Shown here: positions 7,177 through 14,727 of the stretch, in pieces
How positions within the stretch are numbered: position 1 is the first letter of the stretch
Layout: each line of letters starts with the position of its first letter
Source: Alphaproteobacteria bacterium UBA3307
GTDB lineage: Bacteria > Pseudomonadota > Alphaproteobacteria > RF32 > CAG-239
Direction of reading: 5' to 3'
DNA length: 19,090 nucleotides
Assembly (NCBI GenBank): GCA_002361365.1
Contig: DEST01000055.1
Coordinates: forward strand, 1 to 19,090
Made by a program: the position numbers and the translations under genes
Notes under the pieces: model-generated
What the model was told of the DNA's origin: nothing
The model's input: only the letters and a program-made list of their open reading frames with translations
The model's database searches: none

Positions 7177-8138
7177 TGGCATTTTTAGGGTTTGAAAGCA
7201 AAGTCTTTATGGCTCCGATGGCGGGAATAACCGATGCCCCGTGGCGGACGATTCTGGCTGCTTGCGGAGCAGGAAATCTGATTTCCGAAATGGCGGCAAT
7301 CAATGCCATTCAGCGTAAAAATCCCAAAAGTTGGCAAATCGCCAATGTCAAAGATGAACCCTATCCGGTGGTGGTGCAATTGGTCGGTAACAATCCTGAG
7401 CTTTTTGCAGATGCGGCAAAATTAGTGACAGATTTAGGTGCGTATTCAATTGATATAAATATGGGCTGTCCGGTCAAAAAAATTGTCAATAACCACGCCG
7501 GTTCGGCACTGATGTGTGATTTGCCTCTGGCAGCACAAATTATTGAAGCCACAATTAAAGCTACACCGCTTAAAGTCAGTGTTAAATTCCGTAAAGGTTG
7601 GGATAATGAACATATAAATGCGGTTGAGTTTGCTAAAATGTGTGAAAACAGCGGGGCATCATACATCACGGTTCACGGACGTACTCGCGCGCAAGGCTAT
7701 GCCGGTGTGGCAGATTGGAACATTATCGGCGAAGTAAAGTCGGCAGTCAAAATACCGGTTGTCGGCAATGGTGATATTGATTCGCCGCAAAAGGCCGAAC
7801 AAATGTTGCAACAATACGAGGTAGACGGTGTTATGCTCGGGCGAGCAATGCTTGGTAATCCATGGCTTTTGCATCGAACACATCATTATCTGCAAACAGG
7901 CGAAATTTTGTCTGAACCGAATGCATCGCAAATTCGGCAGATGTTGTTGAAGCATTTGCACTTATTGGTTAATTATTACGGTGAACACAGCGGTATGGCA
8001 ATTTCACGCAAGCATATCGGGTGGTATGTTAAAAGTATGTATGATGCCAAGCGTTTTCGTGAACAATATACTAAGCTGAATACTTTGTCGGCTGCGCAAG
8101 ATTTGATAAATGAATATTTTTTGAGGATAGAAGCATGA
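7176..8138 (+). CDS. dusB: tRNA-dihydrouridine synthase (DusB type)
   Basis: Encodes 320 residues, normal for the family. Dus enzymes reduce uridine to dihydrouridine in the tRNA D loop using FMN and NADPH. The TIM-barrel marks are all present: MAPMAGITDAPWR at the FMN site near the N-terminus, INMGCPVKKI with the catalytic cysteine Cys98, VKFRKGWD, the YITVHGRTRAQGY loop, VVGNGDI and GVMLGRAMLGNPW at the phosphate site. The C-terminal helical domain includes HIGWYVK. DusB is the usual bacterial assignment for this form. The ATG shares its A with the previous gene's TGA, so coupling is direct. In many proteobacteria dusB sits with ntrBC or fis; here it is paired instead with a coiled-coil protein and trkA. 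Confidence 0.95.
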   Translation: MAFLGFESKVFMAPMAGITDAPWRTILAACGAGNLISEMAAINAIQRKNPKSWQIANVKDEPYPVVVQLVGNNPELFADAAKLVTDLGAYSIDINMGCPVKKIVNNHAGSALMCDLPLAAQIIEATIKATPLKVSVKFRKGWDNEHINAVEFAKMCENSGASYITVHGRTRAQGYAGVADWNIIGEVKSAVKIPVVGNGDIDSPQKAEQMLQQYEVDGVMLGRAMLGNPWLLHRTHHYLQTGEILSEPNASQIRQMLLKHLHLLVNYYGEHSGMAISRKHIGWYVKSMYDAKRFREQYTKLNTLSAAQDLINEYFLRIEA

Positions 8139-9502
8139 AAATAGCAGTAGGTGGCGCATCAAGCGTCGGAAAAAGCATTGTCGGATATTTGAGTTTGGGC
8201 AATAATGACATTGTGGTGGTTGATGAAGATGCGACGAAACTTGATGAAATTGCCAAAGAATATGATGTTCAGCCGGTTCTAGGCTCTATTTCAAGGCCGG
8301 ATATTCAAGAAAGTATCGGTATGAAAGATATGGATATGCTGATTGCCGTTACCAACAGCGATGAGATAAATATGGTGGCCTGTCAAGTGGCATATACGCT
8401 ATTTAACGTTCCTAAAAAAATTGCACGTGTTGATTCGGAATATTTCTTAAATCCGCTATGGAATACATTATATAATGAAAAAAGTCTGCCCATAGATTTG
8501 GTGATTACTCCGGATATTGAAATTGCCAAATTTATTGATAACCTTTTAAATTTGCCGGGGAGTACAGCTGTTTTTCCGTTTATGAACGACAAAATCAATA
8601 TTTTTGCTTTCAGACACCTAAATCCCGATATTCCGTTTATGAAATTTTCGCTTAATCACATCAATCAAAAGCTCAAAGAAATGTCGGCACAAATTGTGTT
8701 GATTGCTCGCGGCACTCGGCGAATTTTACCCAACGATGATGAAATATATTTGCAACGCAATGACTTGATTTACATTTGTTGTCTGCCTGAGCAAAATATG
8801 GAAATTATGCGACTGTTTGGAGTAGACCATAATTCGTATGAAAAAATTGTAATTTTTGGTGCTAATCCAATATCATATTATTTAGCATCGCAAATCGAAA
8901 AAAATGAAAATATTGCGAACTGCCGAATTATTGAAGACGATGCCGCCAAAGCCGCAAAATTGGCAGAAATGCTGAATTCTACTACCGTAATCACCGGAGA
9001 GATTATGAGTGATGTTATTCTCCAAGATGCGGGTTTTGCCACGGCAGATGCCAGTGTGTCCGTAACCGAAAGAGATAAGGATAATATGCTGTTAGCACTT
9101 TTGGCCTCACGCAACAAAGACACACAAGCTCTCTCGCTCGTAAACTCTAAAGATTATAACGTGCTGACGGCAAATATTCGCAATAACGTTATTATTGACC
9201 GCTCAGTAATTACAATTTCAGCGATTTTGAAGTATCTGCGCAAAGCACGTATTCAAGAAGCATATTCCATCGGGCGTGGAATGGGTGAAATTTGGGAAAT
9301 TCGTATGGAAGCCGACAGTGTAAATTTAGGACATACCGTGCGTGAGCTGAAAATTCCGGCAGATTGCTCGATAATGATGATTGCTCGCGGAGAAACTCTT
9401 ATTTTTGACACAACAAAAACCAAACTTGAAGCCGGTGATGTGATTTTAATTTATGTTTCTTCGGTCAATATTCGCCGCATTGAACGCATTTTTTATTTGT
9501 AA
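8135..9502 (+). CDS. trkA: TrkA-like potassium uptake regulator
   Basis: Encodes 455 residues, matching TrkA (two tandem RCK modules, each an NAD-binding Rossmann fold plus a TrkA-C domain). TrkA gates the TrkH/TrkG potassium channel from the cytoplasmic face. Module 1 spans about residues 1-225 (MKIAVGGASSVGKSIV, then DIVVVDED and LIAVTNSDEINMVAC). Module 2 starts near 235 (KIVIFGANPISYYLA) and ends with a TrkA-C domain (GDVILIYVSS). Both glycine motifs deviate from GxGxxG: GASSVG in the first and GANPIS in the second. Nucleotide binding may therefore be weakened. ATGA overlap with dusB shows coupling. No trkH lies nearby. The length and double architecture make the call strong. Confidence 0.9.
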   Translation: MKIAVGGASSVGKSIVGYLSLGNNDIVVVDEDATKLDEIAKEYDVQPVLGSISRPDIQESIGMKDMDMLIAVTNSDEINMVACQVAYTLFNVPKKIARVDSEYFLNPLWNTLYNEKSLPIDLVITPDIEIAKFIDNLLNLPGSTAVFPFMNDKINIFAFRHLNPDIPFMKFSLNHINQKLKEMSAQIVLIARGTRRILPNDDEIYLQRNDLIYICCLPEQNMEIMRLFGVDHNSYEKIVIFGANPISYYLASQIEKNENIANCRIIEDDAAKAAKLAEMLNSTTVITGEIMSDVILQDAGFATADASVSVTERDKDNMLLALLASRNKDTQALSLVNSKDYNVLTANIRNNVIIDRSVITISAILKYLRKARIQEAYSIGRGMGEIWEIRMEADSVNLGHTVRELKIPADCSIMMIARGETLIFDTTKTKLEAGDVILIYVSSVNIRRIERIFYL

Positions 9503-9536
9503 ATATACATATTTTTATAAACTCCGTTTCTGCCGA

Positions 9537-9568
9537 TGTATTTTGCAATAAAATTGTTGCAAAATACA
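9537..9568. terminator. 12-bp perfect inverted repeat between trkA and tolQ
   Basis: TGTATTTTGCAA (9537-9548) and TTGCAAAATACA (9557-9568) form a perfect 12-bp stem around an 8-base loop, followed by an A/T-rich run. It lies 35 bp past the trkA stop, so it most likely ends the upstream operon. The stem is AT-rich, and an operator for the tolQ promoter is an alternative. Confidence 0.55.
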
Positions 9569-9648
9569 ATATTTTAATTGCCTGTTAAATAATTTGTGAT
9601 AATGTGCGTCTAACTGATATAAATTGCAATTTACAAAAGGTTATAAAA

Positions 9649-10398
9649 ATGGAAGAACAAGCTCTCTCAGAGGTTGCGGAAGTTGCAACCGAACAAATGT
9701 CTTTGTGGGATATGGTGTGGTCATCAGATACGATTACCAAACTTGTGATGATTGGATTGATTGCCGCATCAGTATGGTCGTGGGCGATTATTTTGGAAAA
9801 ATTCGCCACATTGCGCCACGTTCGTAGCCAATCAAAAAAATTTGAAGAAGCGTTTTGGTCCGGTGGCTCGCTCGACCGCTTATATGAAGCTATCGGTAAC
9901 CGTCCGCGTGACCCGATGAGCGCGATTTTTGTGGCGGCGATGCGTGAATGGAAACGTAATACGCTGACTATGGGGAAAACCGACCGTAGTTTACGCGGTG
10001 TTTCTTTACAACAGCGTATTGAAAAAGCGATGAGTGTGTCTATTGATAAAGAGCTTGACGGTTTAGATACACACTTGGGATTTTTGGCAACAACCGGCTC
10101 GGTAGCACCGCTGATTGGCCTATTTGGTACGGTTTGGGGCATTATCAACAGTTTTAATGCGATTGCCGTAACACAAAGTAATTCACTTTCGGCAATGGCG
10201 CCGGGTATTGCCGAGGCTCTGTTTACAACAGCATTCGGTTTGATTGCCGCAATTCCGGCTGTTGTGGCTTATAATGCGATTTCAACGTCAATAGACCGCT
10301 ATGCCAAAACGCTGGATAATTTTATGGCTGAATTTTCAACCATTCTTTCGCGTGAAATTGATGCCACCACACTGAAAGCCGATATGGCAGGAGAATAA
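9649..10398 (+). CDS. tolQ: TolQ, proton channel subunit of the Tol-Pal motor
   Basis: Encodes 249 residues of the MotA/TolQ/ExbB family. TolQ pentamers surround TolR in the inner membrane and use the proton gradient to energise TolA, which pulls the outer membrane inward at division. TM1 is about residues 31-50; the large cytoplasmic loop follows (FATLRHVRSQSKKFEEAFW); TM2 and TM3 carry the family signature TTGSVAPLIGLFGTVWGII and FTTAFGLIAAIPAVVAYN. I chose ATG 9649 because AAAGG ends 8 bases before it; an upstream ATG at 9604 in the same frame has no ribosome site and would add 15 residues. There is one base between its stop and tolR. No ybgC precedes it. Confidence 0.95.
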   Translation: MEEQALSEVAEVATEQMSLWDMVWSSDTITKLVMIGLIAASVWSWAIILEKFATLRHVRSQSKKFEEAFWSGGSLDRLYEAIGNRPRDPMSAIFVAAMREWKRNTLTMGKTDRSLRGVSLQQRIEKAMSVSIDKELDGLDTHLGFLATTGSVAPLIGLFGTVWGIINSFNAIAVTQSNSLSAMAPGIAEALFTTAFGLIAAIPAVVAYNAISTSIDRYAKTLDNFMAEFSTILSREIDATTLKADMAGE

Positions 10399-10399
10399 T

Positions 10400-10831
10400 A
10401 TGGCTTTTATGCAAAATTCTTCATACAATCGCCGCCGTTCACGCCGCAAAGCAGATGTCAACATTACCAACCTGATGGATGTGATGATGGTGTTATTGGT
10501 AGTGTTTATGGTTGCCGCACCGCTGATGACGTCAGGTATTCCGCTAAATTTACCGAAAGTCGGAGGTAAAGCAATGACGGATAGCAGTACATCGGTCAAT
10601 ATCAGTGTAGACTCAGACGGGTATTACTATATCGGTAAAAGTGTGGTTGAAGATGATAAAATTCTGCCAAAACTTATGGCGATTAAAGGCGAAAACGGCG
10701 AACTGACGATTACGATTTCCGGCGATACGGATGCACATTACGGTCGTGTTATCGGACTGATGGCTATTCTTAAAGAAGCCGGTTATGAAAAAGTCGGTCT
10801 TAAAACGGAATCTAAACCGCTCAAAAAGTAG
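10400..10831 (+). CDS. tolR: TolR, Tol-Pal motor subunit
   Basis: Encodes 143 residues of the ExbD/TolR family, the usual length. A basic N-terminus (YNRRRSRRKADV) leads into one membrane helix (about residues 22-43) with the conserved proton-path aspartate Asp27 in the NITNLMDVMMVLLVVFMVAAP stretch, split here only by naming. The remaining ~95 residues form the periplasmic domain, which binds peptidoglycan in homologues. It sits one base after tolQ with GGAGA inside the tolQ end as ribosome site. Six bases separate its TAG from the tolA ATG, so all three are one transcript. Confidence 0.94.
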   Translation: MAFMQNSSYNRRRSRRKADVNITNLMDVMMVLLVVFMVAAPLMTSGIPLNLPKVGGKAMTDSSTSVNISVDSDGYYYIGKSVVEDDKILPKLMAIKGENGELTITISGDTDAHYGRVIGLMAILKEAGYEKVGLKTESKPLKK

Positions 10832-10837
10832 GTGTCG

Positions 10838-11824
10838 ATGAATAAATACCTGAAACAGTCTATCATATTGCACATTGCGGTGTTTGTCGCAATATGGATT
10901 GATATGCCTGATTTCTGGCATCATGATATGACTTTGGGGCAAAACCCGATTATTGTGGATTTGTCGCAGGTAAGGATTGATGAACTGACAAATTTACCGA
11001 CAAAGGCGGAATTCGGTCCGGAAGACCAAAAGGCAACGGTTACCGAACACAAAGAGCAGTACACATCGGAAAGTGAAACAAAATCTGAGCCGGAACCTGT
11101 GAAAGATGAGCCGAAAAATGAACCGATAGAGGATACAAAAGAAGATTTTGTGGCTCCACCGGAACCGGAAAAGAAACCGGAACCGAAACCGGAGAAAAAA
11201 CCGGAACCGAAACCAACCCCTAAAAAACCACCGGTTCCTAACGCCAAACCGAAACCAAAACAAGAATCTAAACCAGAGCAGAAAAAAACTGAGCCTAAAC
11301 CGCAAGATAATAAGCAAAAACAAGAAGAAGAGCGCAAGGTACGAAGCAACGCGCTTAAAAGCTTGATGAATGAAATTGATAACGATAAGAACATTGATTT
11401 AGGTGCGCAAAATCAAAAAGCTATGATAAAAGAAGGAACACCTGTCAATAATATGGGAATTGAAGGCGGTAATTCGCAAGGTTCGTATTTCAGCGACTTA
11501 ACAATTTCCGAAACTGATGCCATTGCCAGTTTGCTGCGGCAAAATTGGAATTTGGATCCCGGAGCAATGGGGATTGATAATATGCGCGTTGAAATAAGAG
11601 TAAGTATGAAACGCGACGGTTCGATTGACAGCATCGATTTTGTGGATAAAAACCGTTATAATACAGACCCTAACTATCGCTCAGTGGCAGAAAGCGCACG
11701 TCGTGCAATTATCCAAACCGAAAATGCATTTAAGCAAGTGTTTGGACAGAAATATGCTGATAAATATGAGGTGTGGAGCACGCTTCGCCTTTATTTTGAC
11801 CCTCTGGATAAAGGTGTTCACTAA
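10838..11824 (+). CDS. tolA: TolA, envelope-spanning Tol-Pal protein
   Basis: Encodes 328 residues. One N-terminal membrane helix (about residues 8-24, ILHIAVFVAIWIDMP) anchors it to TolQR. A long Pro/Lys/Glu-rich rod follows (about 80-165), with many EPKP-type repeats in place of the Ala-rich helix of E. coli TolA. The last ~110 residues form a TonB-like C-terminal domain (LLRQNWNLDPG, VSMKRDGSIDSIDFVDKNRY) that should contact TolB/Pal. I prefer ATG 10838; a GTG at 10832 is in frame but lacks spacing to a ribosome site. The gene ends 4 bp inside the convergent glycosyltransferase gene. TolB and Pal, usually next, are not here. Confidence 0.9.
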   Translation: MNKYLKQSIILHIAVFVAIWIDMPDFWHHDMTLGQNPIIVDLSQVRIDELTNLPTKAEFGPEDQKATVTEHKEQYTSESETKSEPEPVKDEPKNEPIEDTKEDFVAPPEPEKKPEPKPEKKPEPKPTPKKPPVPNAKPKPKQESKPEQKKTEPKPQDNKQKQEEERKVRSNALKSLMNEIDNDKNIDLGAQNQKAMIKEGTPVNNMGIEGGNSQGSYFSDLTISETDAIASLLRQNWNLDPGAMGIDNMRVEIRVSMKRDGSIDSIDFVDKNRYNTDPNYRSVAESARRAIIQTENAFKQVFGQKYADKYEVWSTLRLYFDPLDKGVH

Positions 11825-13233
11825 TCATCAATCTTTGGCAATATATCTCTGCGCTGATATAGTCCGGCTCGGATTTCCCTATAATTACGCAATGTACGCT
11901 CAGAAAGTTTGAAACGTCCTTGATACAATGGGTTCCGCCTGAAATGCTCTTGCGCATAATCGATATATTTAATCTTACGTTCTTGTACCAATTTATTTAT
12001 ATCATATTCAGGAAAACGATTAAAAAGATAATTATCAACTATTGCCAAACGTTGCGGTACCAAAGTATAAAAATTTATTTTCGGCGCATAAATATTAAGC
12101 CAATAATAAGTAATATTAATAATTTGATTATCGGCAGAAGAATTTATTTTTCGATATGTTTGCATATAGGATATATTATTATATACAGCGATGATAATAA
12201 ATTCCGTTATTAACAACAAAAACTTCATAACCTTAAAAAATCCGGCTGCCGGAGTGTGCCAAAATTGTTGCAGCAACGGCGCAACAATCAGCGCGGCAAA
12301 AATCAGCGGCATTACCAAATAGTGCGGATATATGGTTTTAAAAATTATATGTTGTAACAACTCGGTTACAAATAAAAAGCATAAAATTTTAAAATATATC
12401 GTTTGTGATTGTCGCAATTGATACATCATTATGCCAAATGCCACCATAAAAATAACCGACCAACTCCACATAACTGATATTCTGTCAGCAAACAAAAGTG
12501 ACACAAATTCTTTATTGAATAGCCAGTTCATTTCAAAATAAGATGTCCAAATGTTGTTCGTAAGCATAAAATAAAAAATCAAAACACCTATCGTCAGCGG
12601 AAGCAATAATGCAATACAGACATCTCGATAGAATTTAGGATTTTTATAAAACACAATCAGTGCCGGAATAATCAGAGGCAAAATATCGAAAGCAAAGATT
12701 TGCAAAAACAAAAAAGAGATAAAAAATGTGCAAAAACAATATACAAGCTGCCGCGTTTTTTGTTCTTTTATATATACGAAAAAACTATATAAACCCCAAA
12801 AATAAAATAGTCTGGCAAAAGCATCAGGTTTGAATGATGAAAAACTGTAAACGCACGGGTATGCTAAAAAAAACAAAATCAGAAAATAATAAAAATTCAT
12901 TTCTTTTGTGCCAAAGTCTTTGATTATCCGATATAATATCAAAATTGTAATAACAGAAACAATAAAGGCACAAAATCGCGCAACATACAAGCTAAGCACT
13001 GCATTATGCGGCAAAATATTGATAATCGGCGCAAAGGTATACCACAAAAGCGGATGATGATGTTCAAAAAAATCGCGGTACGGCACATCTCCGAGGCTGA
13101 CCAACCAACTGGCTCGAACATGTTCCATCGAATCCGCAATAACAGGGTCCTGAAAAATAAAACTCAATATTACGGCCAGAAAATCTGCCAGCAAGAAAAA
13201 GCTGAGTAATTTGTTTTGCTTAATAAATTCCAT
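11821..13233 (-). CDS. GT-C fold membrane glycosyltransferase (PMT/ArnT-like)
   Basis: Encodes 470 residues with about ten to twelve hydrophobic helices and a C-terminal ~80-residue soluble tail. The first large loop carries ADSMEHVRASWLV and VPYRDFFEHHHPLLWY, the acidic and aromatic motif typical of GT-C enzymes (protein mannosyltransferase and ArnT group), which use polyprenyl-phosphate sugars on the periplasmic side. Acceptor and sugar are unknown. ATG 13233 is the likely start: the longer frame opens with a TTG at 13269 that lies inside the terminator hairpin of the upstream rubrerythrin gene. The ribosome site before 13233 is weak. The gene converges on tolA with a 4-bp stop overlap. Confidence 0.75.
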   Translation of the reverse strand: MEFIKQNKLLSFFLLADFLAVILSFIFQDPVIADSMEHVRASWLVSLGDVPYRDFFEHHHPLLWYTFAPIINILPHNAVLSLYVARFCAFIVSVITILILYRIIKDFGTKEMNFYYFLILFFLAYPCVYSFSSFKPDAFARLFYFWGLYSFFVYIKEQKTRQLVYCFCTFFISFLFLQIFAFDILPLIIPALIVFYKNPKFYRDVCIALLLPLTIGVLIFYFMLTNNIWTSYFEMNWLFNKEFVSLLFADRISVMWSWSVIFMVAFGIMMYQLRQSQTIYFKILCFLFVTELLQHIIFKTIYPHYLVMPLIFAALIVAPLLQQFWHTPAAGFFKVMKFLLLITEFIIIAVYNNISYMQTYRKINSSADNQIINITYYWLNIYAPKINFYTLVPQRLAIVDNYLFNRFPEYDINKLVQERKIKYIDYAQEHFRRNPLYQGRFKLSERTLRNYREIRAGLYQRRDILPKIDD

Positions 13234-13250
13234 ACCAAGGCATCCACAAA

Positions 13251-13283
13251 AAAATAAGGCTGGAATCAATCTAGCCTTATTTT
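13251..13283 (-). terminator. Intrinsic terminator of the rubrerythrin gene
   Basis: A perfect 11-bp stem AAAATAAGGCT / AGCCTTATTTT flanks an 11-base loop. It begins about 20 bp after the rubrerythrin stop on the minus strand, with a T-run at its end. The hairpin separates rubrerythrin from the glycosyltransferase gene. Confidence 0.8.
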
Positions 13284-13303
13284 GATAAAATGTCTACCTA
13301 CAA

Positions 13304-13843
13304 TCAGTAGTTTTCAGCTCTCAATTCAAAATAACTACGAGCGTGTGCGCATACCGGACAAGCGGCCGGAGCTTCCGTTCCGACAATAATATGTCCGCAG
13401 TTGCGGCATTCCCAAACCTTAATGGTTGAGCGTTTGAATACTTCCTGAGCTTCAACGTTTTTCAAAAGTGCCCGATATCTTTCCTCGTGGGCTTTTTCGA
13501 TTGCCGCCACACCGCGAAAACGTGCGGCCAATGCCGGAAAACCTTCATCCTCAGCAGTTTTTGCAAAGCTCTCATACATATCAGTCCATTCATAATTTTC
13601 ACCCTCGGCGGCGGCCTTTAAGTTTGCGGCTGTATCTCCGAGTGCGCCGAGTTCCTTAAACCACAATTCGGCGTGTTCTTTTTCGTTGGCTGCTGTTTTG
13701 GTAAATATTTCGGAAATTTGCTCAAAACCTTCTTTTTTAGCCACACTGGCAAAATAAGTATATTTATTGCGAGCCTGACTTTCGCCGGCAAAAGCTGTCC
13801 ACAAATTTTTCTCGGTTTGTGTTCCCGCGTATTTATTAGTCAT
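13304..13843 (-). CDS. rbr: Rubrerythrin
   Basis: Encodes 179 residues, a standard length. Rubrerythrin reduces hydrogen peroxide with a diiron site and is typical of anaerobes and microaerophiles. The N-terminal ferritin-like four-helix bundle has Glu21, the E54xxH57 pair and E116xxH119 as diiron ligand motifs. The C-terminal rubredoxin-like domain has Cys146-x2-Cys149 and Cys162-x2-Cys165, which bind one iron for electron entry. AAGGAA precedes the ATG closely. It is a single-gene transcript bounded by its own terminator. Its presence suggests an oxygen-poor habitat, in keeping with a gut-type organism. Confidence 0.95.
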   Translation of the reverse strand: MTNKYAGTQTEKNLWTAFAGESQARNKYTYFASVAKKEGFEQISEIFTKTAANEKEHAELWFKELGALGDTAANLKAAAEGENYEWTDMYESFAKTAEDEGFPALAARFRGVAAIEKAHEERYRALLKNVEAQEVFKRSTIKVWECRNCGHIIVGTEAPAACPVCAHARSYFELRAENY

Positions 13844-13964
13844 TTCAATTTCCTTTTCATAAAGTTTAAGTTCATTTATGGTACATTCGTAACCTAATTT
13901 TTAAAAATTTGCAAGCACTTTAATTTTGTGGTATTGATAAAAATTTGTATATAAAGAAAAAATA

Positions 13965-13993
13965 TTGACATATCTCAGATTATATGCTATTTT
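13965..13993 (+). promoter_or_regulatory. Strong sigma-70 promoter for the ACP/repeat-peptide pair
   Basis: A perfect -35 TTGACA (13965-13970) is followed after 17 bases by TATTTT (13988-13993) with an extended TG three bases upstream. Transcription should start near 14000, which leaves a short AT-rich leader before ATG 14021 or 14042. Confidence 0.7.
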
Positions 13994-14041
13994 GTAAGCC
14001 TTAAAAATTATAATTTAAATATGTTTTCAAAAATTCAGCGT

Positions 14042-14323
14042 ATGGAAAAAGTAACTTTGCAACAACTTAAAAGTTTGATGTCGGAGTATCTTCCGAGTAC
14101 AAATGAAGAGATTATTCGTCTGAACAATATGCCTGATGAAGAGCTGCTGGATGCCAGTTTTCGTAATGATTTGGCGGTAGACAGTCTGGATATGATTGTT
14201 TTGACAATGAATGTCGAACAGAAGTTCAACATTGCGTTTTCAGAAGATGCCGTCAGTCGCATTGAAAACAATGGCGGCACAGTGCGTACTTTGCTTGAAG
14301 AAATCAATAGGTTAGTCTATTAA
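14042..14323 (+). CDS. Acyl carrier-like protein
   Basis: Encodes about 93 residues, close to the usual ~80 of acyl carrier proteins. These carry acyl groups on a phosphopantetheine attached to Ser. The attachment motif is VDSLDM with Ser48, preceded by the usual acidic helix lead and followed by VEQKFNIAFSED, the typical ACP helix II-III segment. It is not the main fatty-acid ACP (the motif is not DSLDTVE), so a dedicated pathway is likely. The frame is open from ATG 14021, seven codons earlier. Neither start has a clear ribosome site, but 14042 shares TTCAGCGTATG with the next gene's start. Eleven bases separate the two genes, so they are cotranscribed. No synthase or transferase lies nearby. 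Confidence 0.85.
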   Translation: MEKVTLQQLKSLMSEYLPSTNEEIIRLNNMPDEELLDASFRNDLAVDSLDMIVLTMNVEQKFNIAFSEDAVSRIENNGGTVRTLLEEINRLVY

Positions 14324-14334
14324 ATTTTCAGCGT

Positions 14335-14598
14335 ATGAAAAAATTATTTTTATTGTTGGCTCTGGTTCTTGGTTGTAATGGACTTGAGGCACAAAGAGTC
14401 AAACACCGAGGGGTTTCAGGCTCAGATATAGCATACCGCCAGAACCGACAAGGTGACTATGCTCAGCGCGGAAACTACGCTCAGCGCGGAAACTACGCTC
14501 AGCGCGGGAACTACGCTCAGCGCGGGAACTACGCTCAGCGCGGAAATTACGCTCAGCACAGGAACTACGCTCAGCACGGAAACTACGCTCAGCGCTAG
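14335..14598 (+). CDS. Small exported hexapeptide-repeat protein
   Basis: Encodes 87 residues that I do not recognise as a known family. A clear signal sequence comes first (MKKLFLLLALVLGC, cleavage likely near LEA-QR at 19-20). VLGC at residues 11-14 is also a weak lipobox, so a lipoprotein is possible. After a ~20-residue spacer the rest is eight tandem hexapeptides of the form GNYAQR (one GD, two with His replacing Arg at the end, one with Arg replacing Gly). The gene ends straight after the last repeat. Start and TTCAGCG context match the ACP gene, which lies 11 bases upstream. The mature part would be ~67 residues, basic, low in complexity. Bacteriocin-like, surface adhesin or structural roles are all open. 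Confidence 0.75.
   Translation: MKKLFLLLALVLGCNGLEAQRVKHRGVSGSDIAYRQNRQGDYAQRGNYAQRGNYAQRGNYAQRGNYAQRGNYAQHRNYAQHGNYAQR
14452..14595 (+). repeat. Eight tandem 18-bp repeats encoding GNYAQR
   Basis: Eight in-frame 18-bp units with the core GGAAACTACGCTCAGCGC run without spacers to the stop codon. Units differ at one to four bases, some silent. There are no intervening unique sequences, so it is not a CRISPR array. Near-identical units suggest recent slippage or unequal recombination, and copy number probably varies between strains. Confidence 0.95.
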
Positions 14599-14607
14599 TT
14601 TAATTCT

Positions 14608-14638
14608 AAAAGCGACATCAACAGATGCCGCTTTTTTT
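14608..14638 (+). terminator. Intrinsic terminator after the repeat-peptide gene
   Basis: AAAAGCG-a-CATC pairs with GATG-c-CGCTTTT around the loop AACA, followed by a run of seven T. It lies 10 bp after the stop codon at 14598. Confidence 0.85.
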
Positions 14639-14660
14639 GTTGTTAATTTAATTTGCATAT

Positions 14661-14710
14661 AAAAAAGCCAGCCGCAAAACATATCTTTCGATAGTTTCAC
14701 AACTGGCCTT
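14661..14710 (-). terminator. Probable terminator of the small minus-strand gene
   Basis: On the minus strand GCCAG...CTGGC closes a long hairpin with an inner AAACTATC/GATATGTTT stem (one bulge), followed by six T. It lies just beyond the stop at 14728. Confidence 0.6.
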
Positions 14711-14727
14711 TCAGTGATCGACGCTTA

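Noticed and set aside
10921..11394. 157-residue minus-strand Ser/Gly/Phe-rich frame
   Set aside because: It is the antisense of the Pro/Lys/Glu-rich rod of tolA and has no independent signals.
14452..14595. Possible CRISPR array
   Set aside because: The 18-bp units are contiguous with no spacers, lie in a coding frame, and no cas genes are present.
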